Origin: Eumeta japonica
Lineage: Eukaryota; Arthropoda; Insecta; Lepidoptera; Psychidae
Assembly: GCA_005406025.1 (NCBI GenBank)
Contig: BGZK01000852.1
Coordinates: 124,001-188,000, forward strand
Direction of reading: 5' to 3'
Length of the DNA: 64,000 nucleotides
In this document: piece by piece, positions 10,761-21,659 of the stretch
How positions within the stretch are numbered: the first letter of the stretch is position 1
Layout of the letters: each line of letters begins with the position of its first letter
Program-made: the position numbers and the translations under genes
The notes under the pieces: model-generated
Database searches by the model: none
What the model was told of the DNA's origin: nothing
What the model saw: the letters and a program-made list of their open reading frames with translations, nothing else

Positions 10761-12700
10761 GCATATCAAACTCCGACTGCAACGTCTAAAAAGTAAATTC
10801 TAGCAAAATGCGGCTTTGTGAGGACTAGCAAGATTTTTTTTAACACGCGTCCAGTAGGTATAAAAAAGCTTTTAGGATGCGCTTGAATGTGCAGCGCTTC
10901 TATAGCGCTTGGTACATGTTTGCAGATGCTCATGCGGACGGCTTCTCTGCCGTGCATCCCAAGGCCGCGATAGCTCCTACAGTATCCTAAACATGAACGA
11001 TATAAGCGGTCGGTGACGAGTTTAAGTGCATGTACAAATACGTAACCAATTTATTTAAATACCTAGCAATTATTTTTAAAACGGCCTGTTTAATAAAATT
11101 AAATGTTAACATGTAGATTATGGATATGGGCATCAATAAATAATTTATGTGACAAATATTATTTAAATGAAAAAAAGTGTCCATGAAAACTAACTATGTA
11201 AACAAAAAAAATAAAGACAATAATCCTATGCATGGAACAAAAAGAAACAAAAAGGTATTTAGTTCCATATTTTATAATTTAGATATATGTCATATTAGTT
11301 TTGTTATTCCTAACAGTGCGATATAACAAAATTCTAATTAAAAGTAATAAAAAAATATCACGCATTACATTCGGACATATAATTACTGCCTATTGATTTA
11401 TAATCTAAAAAACGTCTAACGATTTTGTAAGCACAAAGTTGATAAAACGTCACATGTCGGTATTATGCCCGTATTAGTTTGTAATTTTCGGCAGTTGTTA
11501 GTAATAATAACATTCTAGTTAACAATTATTACGCATTGTTGTCTCGTGTTTTTAAAAATATTTGTTAATAAAATGACAAATCAATGATATACGATACGTG
11601 TATACCTACATGAATTTTGATTACTATGTCAAATTCCAAATCTAGAGCTGTTATAGTTTTTTCAAAAATTGTATCATAAGAATTTACGAATTATAGGATA
11701 GTACTAATTTTAATTCTATTATTAATGGAGTCCGTTACACGCGATAAATTATATCACAATGCTTGAATTTGCTTTAGATAACTATCATATTTAAAATATA
11801 AAGATTCAAATTTCAGACAGACTTTACACTCATTAGCAACTTTTTTTGCGTAATTAGTATGGCGTATCTCAGTAGATAGCAAAAAAATCGTTTGAAATCG
11901 TCGCTTAATTTGTGGTCGACATAAAAAGCTTTTCGAACTAGAATCTGGATTCCGTTTTGCACGGTATATAAATCCGGTCACCGATTTCCTCGACAGCGTT
12001 CAGACAAATGGGAAAAAAAGATTGGCGTCTGACAGCGGTCCTGATCAAAGCGACGACGACATCCGGAACCGACACACGGAGCCGTGGAAATGTCCTCTCC
12101 GAGGCACGGAGGGAATGGACCATTTTAATTTAAGTTTAAGCTCAATGGCGAATTCGCCCGTGACCAAAATTCGACCCTGTAATTTTTTGGTTCGAAAAGA
12201 AATCTTAACCTTCGAATCACCACGTTTGAAGTTGGCCTATCATTTTCATTATCATCCAATCTTGAAGCAATTTTCATCATGAAAATTTATAACGTTGTAC
12301 AATTCATACCGAGCAACACTCGAACTGTTCTATTGTTTTCGATCTGAGTGCTCTGTTGAAACTCTAAGATTTTTAAAAGCTAGTTTATTTCGCTTTCTAC
12401 ATGTTCGCAAAATTGAACGCTGCTCGATATGCCGACACTAAAAATCCCGACGCCCAATGAGCCACTAAGGGCAGTGCTTGTAAAGAGGAGTAAGAGGATG
12501 AAGGGGTATTTACTAGCGGCAAACGCGTAAAGTTGTGTCTTCCGAGGGTTAAATTTAAAGGTTAAATTCAAGGTTTCTTTAATTCATACCGAGACTCGCT
12601 GTAAGGCTGTCTCGATTTCAGGTAGAAATCGGTTTCGATACTTATTAACACGGCCCCGAGAAATATAAGAGGGGCCAAAATATAGAGTGTCCACGGTACA
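10761..12700. other. Long stretch without recognised genes
   Basis: It is mostly AT-rich. At 11964-11971 there is a good TATA box (tatataaa), followed about 50 bp later by an ATG-led frame MGKKDWRLTAVLIKATTTSG that runs about 40 codons without a known domain. The region 11940-12130 is richer in CpG than its surroundings. This could be a promoter with a short first exon, but no splice donor or family match supports it strongly. The motif aattcatacc-gag occurs twice (12301 and 12581). Confidence 0.4.
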
Positions 12701-12705
12701 CTACA

Positions 12706-12840
12706 ACACACGAAACTTTACCGCTCTGAATTACCTGCGAATGATGTAATGCATATAAATTATAAGACTCCCCAACCCTTCCTTCTCCCCCGTGTTCCTC
12801 TTTTGTGATTAACTTATAGCACCAGAGTTCCGTACGTTGT
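12706..12840. mobile_element. Small MITE, copy 1 (pairs with 28054-28207)
   Basis: It starts acacacgaaactttaccgct and continues ctgaattacctgcgaatga. The other copy reads cacgaaactctgccgct then ctgaattgcctacaaatga, and both share ccaacccttccttct-like and gtgttcct-like middles. The right end (caccagagttccgtacgttg) is a decayed inverted repeat of the left. Confidence 0.7.
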
Positions 12841-12904
12841 ATTGTGCTGTCATATGCATATTAGGGAATGTTACCGACTTTCAGTAAGTCATTGATACGC
12901 AGAA

Positions 12905-13440
12905 GGAACACAACAGAGGACAGTACTAGCTTTGAAGGACACCGGCATTCACAGCTTGGAGGTTTGAGCATATACCGTCAATCGCGACCTTGATTCTGCG
13001 TCTCGTGAGAAAGTTGCCTATCCACCTGCTCAATTTCTGTGGAAGCTCATAAGAGGAAAGCTTCAAGAGAAGCGCTCTGCGCCAGACTCTATCAAAAGCC
13101 TTAACTATATTGAAACTAACAGTCAAAGGTTGTCCCATGCTCTTGATTGCTTCCGTCCAACGATGGGCCAATAAAGCGAGGAAATCACCAGCTGAACCGC
13201 CACTTCAAAGATTGTATTGACGTTCAATAATCAATTGGCGGTCCTCTATACTTAGAGGTACGCTGTCCACCAGCATCTATCCAGTAGTCCAAAAGCTGGT
13301 GGTGGATTCCATTGTTTTTGGAGAGGTATTTGCGGTAGATCTGTAATTGTACGGATCTAAGCCTTTCTTAGGGATGTGTGTACTAAAGCGATCTCCTATG
13401 TAGTAATCCGGAACTATACCGAAATAAGCCGAAATAGGCA
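12905..13440 (-). pseudogene. Non-LTR retrotransposon RT fragment
   Basis: Read on the minus strand the order is HIPKKGLDPYNYRSTANTS (about 13380-13325), then GSAGDFLALLAHRWTEAIKS (about 13190-13130) and VSFNIVKAFDRVWRRALLLK (about 13110-13055), ending at NAGVLQS near 12926. These are the PVFKKG-NYRPIA, SAGDLLA, FDIAKAFDRVWH and NAGVPQGS blocks of a LINE reverse transcriptase. Catalytic context is altered (FNI for FDI, and VLQS for VPQGS). Frame changes occur between the two open pieces. Only the finger/palm half is present, with no endonuclease and no YADD. It lies in what would be the first intron of the candidate gene starting at 13672. Confidence 0.85.
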
Positions 13441-13600
13441 TATTAGTAGTATAATATTGAGGATTCTGGCTCATTTGTCGTCTCCTAAACATATTAATCG
13501 GCTGAGACGTCTCTCCTCGCTCTCGCGTATTCAGTAGACGAGAATTTGCTGAAGATTATAATAGAGTAATAGTAAATATCAAACATGAACTAATTCTTAC

Positions 13601-13672
13601 CTGAGCAAATACTGATGTAACTGCAATTGTGCAACCAGTTTCAAGTGTTGATAAAGGTGTTAAAATAGCCAT
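13601..13672 (-). CDS. Candidate first coding exon, product unknown (partial)
   Basis: On the minus strand an ATG at 13672-13670 opens 24 codons (MAILTPLSTLETGC, then TIAVTSVFAQ). They run straight into CAG|GTAAGAATT, a strong splice donor, with the intron starting at 13600. The exon ends in phase 0. Codon choice and residue mix look protein-like and there is no repeat signature here. The next exon would lie at coordinates below 13600, and I could not identify it. The N-terminus hints at neither a signal peptide nor a known family. Seen: start, open frame and donor. Inferred: that it is transcribed. A chance ORF ending at a chance donor remains possible. Confidence 0.42.
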
Positions 13673-13699
13673 TTCCAAAATATAATGGTTAATGTCTTA

Positions 13700-14460
13700 T
13701 GTAAAGTTGTCAGATTTTGCAAAAGTGAACTTAATTATATTGTCAAAGATCCTCCTCTACAAAAGTTTTCGCACTTCGTTTTTACATATTTTCGAAGCTA
13801 TATGAATATCCATTATTACCAACCACTACAAATCATGTGTGGGTTGTAAAAATATCTACACAACTCGAGAAATCTCTGAATGTTATTTTGGGATTCCAAA
13901 CAGCTCGAAAGATTATACACGTAAAAGACGCAATTTGCTTCGATCATTGCAACATCCGCGATGTTAAATTGTATTTTAGTTCTCAATCATACCCTTATGT
14001 TAAAGTGAAAATCAATAGTTACCATAAAATAGCTTTTTCGATATTTAAGGGTAATAAAGTATTAATCTGTGTATTTTTGAATTTCATTTTTATACGACTC
14101 CGCTTTTTAGGTATGAAATACAGCGCATATTAAAAAATATTCATTGATCATTAAGCGACTTTAACAATTTTGATGAAGTCTTGCAAATTGTGTAGTGCGT
14201 AGGTATTACGTCTCTAAGTATCTATTATTGATGTAAGCAAATTTTCTTCAGGGGAATTACCAAATGCCACAGCAAACTCTAAAAACAGAAGGTGTAGTTC
14301 GCCCAGGTGTTAGTAGTATTCCTATTATTCTAGCGACGGATATGAGAAAGTGATGACAAGGTAATTTTGTAAGCAAATTTATTCCGGACTGAGGTGGTCT
14401 ACATACAACAAACTTCCAGCCCGGTTCGATATGAACGGCGATGATGGAAAGCACCGAGGA
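13700..14460. other. Unassigned; possible bidirectional upstream region
   Basis: This lies between the divergent candidate first exons at 13672 (-) and 14586 (+). No repeat family or domain is recognised. The open frames at 13837-14133 (+) and 14257-14454 (-) have no visible domain. If both flanking exons are real, this approximately 0.9-kb gap would hold both promoters. Confidence 0.35.
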
Positions 14461-14462
14461 TG

Positions 14463-14472
14463 TTATAAATAA
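14463..14472 (+). promoter_or_regulatory. Possible TATA box for the 14586 exon
   Basis: The sequence ttataaataa lies about 120 bp upstream of the ATG at 14586. A start site near 14495 would give a leader of about 90 nt. There is no clear TCAGT initiator, so the call is weak. Confidence 0.25.
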
Positions 14473-14585
14473 AAATGGACATCGTTATTAAGATGTTTTA
14501 AGCAAGCAACGAAATTCGACGAATTGAGTTTATCAATTTAGCGAAGCGAGTACCGACAGTGCAACGGTCTAGTACACACGTCGAG

Positions 14586-14774
14586 ATGTCATCTACGAAG
14601 TCTAGACGAGGCGGGCCGCTGATTGACGTAAAAACACAACAACCGGTCCTTGATTATGGCGACGAAATAGACACGATATTAGATTATAATAGCTGGCTAC
14701 TTGCCGTAACGTCACTATTATGTCTGACCTTCTTCTACGAACAAAGCTGGCTCCACCGTGGGTACTTTACTGAC
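14586..14774 (+). CDS. Candidate first coding exon of a membrane protein, product unknown (partial)
   Basis: The ATG at 14586 is the first in its frame after an in-frame TAA at 14499. It opens 63 codons that end exactly at GAC|GTAAGT, a consensus splice donor at 14775. The peptide begins MSSTKSRRGGPLIDVKTQQP. It has an acidic stretch (DYGDEIDTILDY at residues 23-34), then a hydrophobic segment (SWLLAVTSLLCLTFFY, about residues 36-51) that would make one transmembrane helix, and finishes HRGYFTD. A basic N-terminus followed by a single helix suggests the start of a membrane protein. I do not recognise the family. The exon ends in phase 0, and the phase-0 exon at 47400-47510 on the same strand could be joined to it. 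Residue mix, start context and donor support a real exon; transcription is untested. Confidence 0.52.
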
Positions 14775-16080
14775 GTAAGTTTAAAATACCCAATGAAATA
14801 CACATATTTATAGAAGATAAGTGAAATCGTTGACAAGTTATCTTACAGTTATGAAGCCTTTTCCTCTGAAGATTGAAAAACAATCCACCAGAGGCAGCAC
14901 TGATAGAGGGTACAAATGTTTTATTGATTTTCTTACAGGGTAATGTTAAATGTACATTGTGGTATTGGAATTAACGTAAGACGTTGTGCCTGGGACGAAA
15001 TTAAAATTTGCAAAAGTAAAAGATCATTTTGACTGGCTTTATGAAAGACAAAAATTTTACGCTGTCCTGCTCGTATGGGTTATCAGATGTAAAAATAAAC
15101 GAATGCAAAATGTTGAGTTGGTCAATTTCATTTATTAGGAATATGTATTTATTTTTGTAATAAATCGTATGTTTTACATTACATACTTTTAATGGGAATT
15201 TTAAAATATTTCTATATCCTTCTAGTGCAGCTTCTGATGATTCTTTTTCGAATATTCAGAGGGAAGAGACCCATTTGGTCTATTACTTTCACTTCTATAG
15301 AATTGATAATCGTTTCTTATGTTCAAATTAATTTACAGACGCAATGTAAAAATAGTTACAAAATTTAAATGGTGTTTTTATTCCTGAGGTGGTCATGACG
15401 AAGTTCTACGGCAACAGAGATGACAGAGTTGCAAAAAAAAAAAAACAGATTTCAACAAGAGTCGCCGGTTGTTTTAGAATTCGATTATTTTTAAAAAAAT
15501 GTGAATATCCCAAATTCAAATTTCACTCTACTTTTTTTTTTATGAACAAGAATAAAATATTCTGTGTCGCAGAAAAATTAATCTACAACGAGAGCATTTT
15601 CTTGCAATGGTTAAGTAGGATTTCAAATAACAATTAAAACTATGAGAATCATTCGAAACACTTCGAATGACAATAGTACAAAATTCAATGCAAGAAAACA
15701 GACGAATTATATATGCAGAGATTCAACATATATACTGCATATTGAATACGGAAATGAGCATGAAATGCTACAAAGGCATGTGCACGTAAGAAGGATAGTC
15801 TCACGCCGGGTACCGCACGACCCGACGCAGGTTTGGAAGCGTGTTGAATAATGGTGTGACATTACAAGAAAATTTAAGGCAGGTTCATTTCGGCGAGTTT
15901 ACGGACGACAAATCATGAATTAGTCGTATCATCCGGATGCTAGGCGTCAGTCGGCCGTGTGGCTTCTTCAAAAGAAATTTTACAATGCGAAGTGAGCGTG
16001 AAGTGCAAGCAAAATTTTGGTAGTAAGTATCTTCTCTCTGATGGGTCATCGGATATCGGCACCCTTACGAAATCACAGGA
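14775..16080. other. Presumed intron or intergenic sequence, no recognised gene
   Basis: AT-rich to 15640. The open frames at 15389-15637 and 15642-15851 carry no domain. A CpG-richer part at 15780-16060 may be the decayed beginning of the transposase-like fragment annotated next. Confidence 0.35.
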
Positions 16081-16089
16081 GCATCAATG

Positions 16090-16480
16090 TTGATCGTCAT
16101 GTTACCAAATGCTAAGGGAAATCTTTTACTGCTGTGAGCAGCAAGCGGCCGATCATCGACGCCGAACATTGGATCTCCGTGGGCTACTGCTCACGACATC
16201 CTGTCCGAGCATTCAACGTTCAGAACTAGGGACTGTGCGGCCTAAACACCGTTACAATTTCCAGTTTTCCTTCTTTACTATCCGACGTGGCACCTAGTGC
16301 TATGTTTTCCTAACCAAAAATATGACATCCAAGGAAAGATGGGAAAACTGCTTTCAGCACTGGCTGCGTTTGAGAAGACGGCTGAGCCTCTGACGCTGAT
16401 TGAATAATGTATGTTTTAAAACTCGTTTCGACACATGCAACTTTGTGTAGACGCCGATAGACCTCTTTGAAAATATATAA
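16090..16480 (+). pseudogene. Possible decayed Tc1/mariner transposase fragment
   Basis: In shifting frames the stretch reads DAEHWISVG, then LCGLNTVTISSFPSLLSDVA and PSAMFS, then a lysine-rich part, and near the end QLCVDADRPL followed by KYII. The SDVAPS-x-MF piece resembles the mariner block around the third catalytic aspartate (SDxAPSDYxxF), and the ending resembles the usual transposase C-terminus. It is heavily broken and the match is from memory only. Confidence 0.3.
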
Positions 16481-16804
16481 TAAAATGATATAAACCTGTG
16501 GTACACTATTTGTATTATCGCAAAATTAAATTCCCCGCATATTAAAAATAAGAAATTTCGTTTTAATAAGATCCGAAATCTCTTTAATGAATCTCAAAAA
16601 TCTTATCGTGAAATCGGAACGAATAAGGTTACTTTTGTGTTTATTTATGTTGCAACGAGTCTATTTTGGATTGAATTAGTCTATATGTTATTTAAAATAT
16701 TAGAGATATTCAGCGTGTAAAATGAGTTATTTTATTTTTAATAGCTAAAATAGTTATCATAAAAATTTAATTAAAACAGTGATTTTAAATTCGTTTTAAT
16801 GAAA

Positions 16805-17480
16805 GGGTTCCGTACCTCAAAAGGAAAAACGGATCAATAAGGATCACTATGTTGTCCATCCGTCTATGGACAACAAAGTCTGTCTGTGAAGGCTCTTTTT
16901 CTCAAGAACGCGTGGAGATATAGTATAGTTGAAAGTAATACCAAATATTCATGTCTGCGGTCCTTGGAAGCTGAAGAACATCAAACTTCAAAGTCACGAC
17001 TGAGATACGGTTGTTTAAGCCACATATTTTCATATGCACAAGGGAATTAAAACCTATAGGGTATATATTTCTCACTGATCTAGAATTATGAAATTTGGCA
17101 AGAAGAAAGATCTCACAGCATAAGTAAAGGATAAAACCTGAAAATCGTTACATTGTAGTTATATTATATATAAAGATAAATGTGATAACTAACTTACACT
17201 TGCAATTGAAAAATAAACCATGATTTAGACCATTAAATGGAATAGCATTTTTAATTTCCCTTTACGAAAACTTAAAATTTTCAGAAATTCGCATATTTCA
17301 AAAAACACATTTTTTTTAAATAAAAAGCTAACTTTTCGAAATTCCTGGCACTAATATCTGGCAAGTCTCAATATCGAAAACAGAAAAAAATCATCTAAAC
17401 TTAATGGATGAAATACTTACAAATACAATTCATTTTGTACGGGACCTTTGATACGCGTGTCCGACTCGCTCTTGGCAATT
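16805..17480 (+). repeat. Dispersed repeat ('ttccgtacctcaaaagg' family), full-length copy
   Basis: It starts gttccgtacctcaaaaggaa and ends with gtccgactcgctcttggc. A second copy at 20650-21115 shares ctcaaaaggaaaaa at the start and, internally, acttacac-tgca, ccatgatttagacca / ccgtgatttagacca, then ggatgaaatacttac. A minus-strand copy lies at 48965-49420 and a fragment at 60680-60770. This module is common in lepidopteran genomes; I do not assign a superfamily. The frame at 17408-17608 lies partly in its tail and is not a gene. Confidence 0.8.
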
Positions 17481-17879
17481 TTTTTAATAATACGTTGTTT
17501 TTATTTATTTCTATTACTATATTTATATTTTATTTCATTCTAAGAACGAATTTTATTATCTTAAAAATGAGACGACTAAAATTCGTTTTTGGTTCCAATA
17601 ATGGTTAATAGTTTAAAATCAGTATTATTAACGCTTAAAAACTTGTTATGAAGAGACGCTTGTAATTGCAGCACCATATTCCCTTAAAGTACGTTTTTAA
17701 CAAAATTCTTTTCACTTAATTTATATTCCCTTATCGAAACCAGATATACATATAGTCTCAAGTCGAATACGTTTTCCTGAATAGTAGATAATCATAGTCG
17801 TAGGTAGCATTAGGCAATGACTAAAACTATGTTTTATTACTTAAACTTTACGAAAATACAAAGTGTAAAGCCGACGCTA

Positions 17880-18070
17880 GTAACCATTAAATAGTTGCCT
17901 CGTCAGCAGAGGAGGACGTGAGTTGCAACATCTGTTCAATGATGTCGGATTATTGCAGTACCATTAGACCGATGCAAAGTTTCAAAGCTCCAGCTTTATT
18001 ACATGCACTTTGTTGAAGCTTTGAATGCAACGTTCGTCTCAAACATACTAGCGGGCGTGGTTAAATTAAA
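17880..18070. other. Motif-dense non-repeat segment (candidate enhancer)
   Basis: A stretch with balanced composition and no coding or repeat signature, holding an E-box (catctgtt), two copies of aagctttga-like TCF-type sequence and gggcgtggt. It lies just downstream, in minus-strand terms, of a candidate micro-exon. Confidence 0.25.
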
Positions 18071-18100
18071 TCCCATACGATACTTAAATTGATTACTCAC

Positions 18101-18154
18101 TGATAACTGTGAATAAGTAGTTCGTTTTCGATACGAATTTTTGCTTATGCCTGA
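18101..18154 (-). CDS. Candidate 54-nt internal exon, product unknown
   Basis: On the minus strand a strong acceptor (tttcaatttttttttaatta then tag) leads into 54 nt that end at TTATCA|GTGAGTAATC, a good donor. Two of the three frames are open: one reads SGISKNSYRKRTTYSQLS and the other RHKQKFVSKTNYLFTVI. Length is a multiple of three, so the exon could be skipped without a frame change. There is no repeat signature. With such a short span, chance occurrence of both splice motifs is quite possible. Confidence 0.3.
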
Positions 18155-18939
18155 CTATAATTAAAAAAAAATTGAAAGCTCACAAAATAATATATGCATA
18201 AGCATTAACACTAAACTGAGCATTCAGTCGAGGTATTTCATTACGACACCGATAAAAAACGAGACAACTATTCGTTTCAAGCAAAATAGGCAACTTAGAC
18301 AATGTTCGTCGTAAATCAGTTGGATCACTACTAAAAAATACTAACCCAATAGCCGAATAATGAATGCGGCCAGTGCGATTTCGTCGACCATAATTCATAG
18401 CATTATGCGAAAGGATTTTTTTTTGTTGTCATAACTCAATAACGTTCGCAAATTATACCTTGCATCGGCTATTTTGATACCTAATAAATTACACCAATGA
18501 ACGACTAGACGTCTGACAAAAAAAGTAACTAGAAAAACACAACAAAATTACGAGTACGCGACAAAACGAGGTTCTTTAAACATTCGAATAGAAGCCAAAC
18601 CAAGTAAAAAATCTGCTGAATGCAAGTGGGATGGGTATGTAATAATTTTATTTCTATTAAAAAAAAACCGCTTTACTATTCATTATGATGTTTAAATCTT
18701 ATGGGTATATGATGTGAGTGAACTTCTTAATACATCTTCTTCATTTAGAATATCGGGTCATGTCTTTACTTTATATGGTTCTTACTTTGCCATAGAAAAC
18801 AGAAATTTGTCTATAACATAAAATACGCTACTATTGTATGTTATAGAAAAATTGGTTCCTATGTTTTACGAACGTGTAACTGTACATACGTGAAACATAG
18901 TTTGATGATTCAAGGTATAAGAAAAGTGTTTTGTAGATA

Positions 18940-19090
18940 TATATTGGGGCGAGCTCCGGCAACATACGAATTATCATGCGTCTTTTCGAAATTATTCATA
19001 ATTTCCTCCCCTTATAAAACAATTTTGCGAAAGAAACCATATTCAATGAAGTAGCCGCTTCTGAGAAAAATAGCTTAAAACATCCACGTA
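18940..19090 (+). repeat. Dispersed repeat, copy 3 of 3 (see 2915-3335)
   Basis: Aligns to the first half of copies 1 and 2: ttttgcgaaagaaacc, then gaagtagccgcttctgagaa and atagcttaaaac. The sequence diverges after about 19085. Confidence 0.75.
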
Positions 19091-19376
19091 GAAAAGTCGT
19101 ACTGACAGCCTTAGAACTGCTAATGCGTAAGCACTGCGCTGCAGTCGCCGCAACGTGACGCGCGACCGGCCACCCGATTGCACGCATGCTTGCAGTTTGG
19201 CTGAGCAATTAGCAGGGTTGTGTCTATATTATTATATTTTATATTATTTATAAGTATACTTTCATTGATATATTTTTTTTATAGCTACTTTGTCAAAGTT
19301 GTTTAAAAAAAAAAACTGGAGATTGATTATGGAGATTATGAATATTTGCAGAAACATGCATGATAAAAGTTACCTG

Positions 19377-20621
19377 TATGGTCAGAAAAAAAGGTTTTTC
19401 ATATTTCATAAGTAAAAATTTGGAGCAAAGTCTCTTTGGTTGTGCTATTTGTATCTGGCTAGTTTTGATACCATTTAATTGGCGAAATTTAAAAAAAAAT
19501 AAAAAATTAAAACGATTTCCCACCATTTTCCTATTGTTTTTCTGTCCACCAAAATGAATAAATCTAACATAAAAATTCGATACATTTTGAAGTATCATAA
19601 CAAAAAAAGGAAAATGCGATAAAAGTCGTGAAAAAATTTTTAACGTTTATGGATCTAGGAGTGTCGATAAGAGTAGCACAAAACTGGTTTAAGGGTTTTC
19701 AGTCCTGTAATTTTTCTATCTAAGATGACCTCTGTTCTGATCGACCTGTTACGGATAAAGACGATGCCATTCTAAAATGGCAAAAGTACAGCAAGATCAG
19801 CATATTAGTTCTTATGACATAACTGAAGAGCTGGGGACTGACCACAAAACAATTTTAACCTATTTGAAAAAAGCTCGATATACAAAAAAGTTCCATGCTT
19901 GGCTCCCACACGAGCTCACTGAAAGAAATTTAATGAATCGTGTACTCGTTTGCGATATTCTATTGAAAAATAATGAAACCGAAACATTTTTGAGAAGATT
20001 AATTACTGGTGATGGAAAAAAAAATAACTTTGATAAGACTGTGCGAAAAAGGCAAGCAAGCTCCACAGACTATAGTGTAACCTGAATCAACTCGCATTAA
20101 GTTGATGCTATTGTATATGATGAGATTGAAAGGGCATTATTCAATATGAACTTTTACAGCCAGGCAAAACCATCAATTTGGATTTCTACTGCCAACAGCT
20201 GATGAGACTCAAGCAAGAAGCAGATAAAAAACGTCCGGAAATTATCAACAGAAAGGGTGTGGTTTTTCACCGCACACATCTTTAGCCACTCGGCAAACAT
20301 TGAGAAAGTTTAGTTAGAAATTGTTAATATTTCCACCATATAGCCCTAACCTTGCACCCTCAGATTTCCATCAGAATTATTTAGGTAATGTTAGGTTAAC
20401 TTTAAGAGAGGACTTCCAAAACTAACTACTATTTGTAATTTTTTTATCAGAAGTCCCAAAGTTTCTACAGCAATGGGATTATGCCACTATCAACAAAATG
20501 GCAACAATTTGTTGAACAAAATGGCATACATATATTATAATTAAATTTGAATAAAATATGATGAACAACGATCCTGAATTCGTAGACAAAACAGGAAAAA
20601 AACTTTTTTCCCAACCTTATA
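19377..20621 (+). mobile_element. mariner element with terminal repeats
   Basis: The left end tatggtcagaaaaaaaggtt and the reverse complement of the right end (tataaggttgggaaaaaagt) are alike and abut TA. The interior is a mariner transposase remnant (next entry). Length is close to the usual 1.25-1.3 kb of a full mariner, so this is a near full-length but mutated copy. Confidence 0.75.
19590..20560 (+). pseudogene. mariner transposase pseudogene
   Basis: The order of motifs follows a mariner transposase. The helix-turn-helix region has NWFKGFQSCNF (about 19683). The second DNA-binding part, VQQDQHISSYDITEELGTDH, begins about 19786. WLPHELTERNLMNRVLVCDI lies at about 19900-19960 and FLRRLITGDGKK at about 19990-20025, where ITGDE is expected. 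A bit later come QLLQPGKTI-like and FYCQQL with NRKGVVF (about 20186-20265), and PPYSPNLAPSDF at about 20336-20375. The HDNARPHT block with the second catalytic aspartate is destroyed by a frame change near 20268. The third (APSD) remains. The longest open piece is 19777-20085. A related, separate family member lies at 24480-25320. Confidence 0.9.
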
Positions 20622-20649
20622 TACATATACATGTACTCTCTAATGAAGT

Positions 20650-21115
20650 AATACTTATACGGCAATTTTTAGAATTCCTCAAAAGGAAAAAGGAACCCTT
20701 ATAGTATTATTTCGTTGTCCGTCTGTCCTTCTTTCCGTCTGTTTGTCAAAACCCTTTTTCACGGGGAAGTATCAAATTAAAATTAAGATCAGATAGTCAA
20801 GTCTGCAATCCCTTGAATTGTGATTACAAACTTACACGTGCATTTGGAGTATAGACCGTGATTTAGACCAATACATGGAATATAATTCTTTAATTTTCCA
20901 TTATGAAAACTTAATATTTTCAAAAATTCGAATAACTTTTTAAAAAAATCGATTTTTTTTCTAAAAAAAAATTATATAAAAACTGAAAATATATAAAAAC
21001 ATGGAAAAACAACATTTAATTCATGGATGAAATACTTGCACATATGGATAATTAATTTTAAACAGAATCCGCAGTCCTATTCGCAATTGCCCGCTTTTTT
21101 AATCACACTCGTAGT
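20650..21115 (+). repeat. Dispersed repeat ('ttccgtacctcaaaagg' family), second copy
   Basis: It begins attcctcaaaaggaaaaagg and has the run of gtccgtctgtcc / cgtctgttt near 20720, then ccgtgatttagaccaa near 20859 and atggatgaaatacttgcac near 21024. It lies about 30 bp beyond the right end of the mariner. Confidence 0.75.
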
Positions 21116-21480
21116 TATAAAATTGACACAATAGTTAAAAAAGATTAGGAAAATTATTAGGAAAGACTGCGCAGTAGCTACTTACATGAAAAACAGGCAA
21201 CTTTTGGCGCCAAACATGTACTTAGATAAATGTCGGGTATTTTCTTTTGATTTCGTAGTTGTATGGCCTTTCAAAACCCGTCTACGCCAACGGAGCCACG
21301 AGCGTTAGTTATTTATTTAGCAATCAATAAATCTTTGTTTATTGTTTGGTTTCGCAAAACATAAATAGTGTACCATTTAATAGAATTTTAAGAGGCAGTA
21401 AACCATGCTAATGTATAAGGGTTTACTGTGTAACAATGGAACCTTAATAGCAACGAGACGATAATCTATAAGAATTTATG
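21116..21480. other. Unassigned AT-rich sequence
   Basis: No supportable gene or element. Confidence 0.4.
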
Positions 21481-21525
21481 ACCTGATGCAATAAGCACCT
21501 GTGTGTTCGAGTGGAGCGAATTGTG

Positions 21526-21556
21526 AGATAATCACGAGTTATGACGTCATTTATCT
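21526..21556. promoter_or_regulatory. CRE palindrome flanked by inverted GATA sites
   Basis: A perfect CRE palindrome atgacgtcat at 21541-21550 is bracketed by agataa at 21526-21531 and its exact inverse ttatct at 21551-21556. CREB/ATF proteins bind tgacgtca and GATA factors bind agataa. The surrounding 21480-21660 is motif-rich and free of repeat features, so a regulatory element is plausible. Function is inferred from motifs alone. Confidence 0.35.
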
Positions 21557-21659
21557 TGAAAGTTGTATTGCATGTGCATGTGAACCTGGACCAACACATT
21601 CAAATATAGAAGCGTGCATAGAGCGTTTGCTTATTGTCCTCTTTACCTTTGTTCCATTA

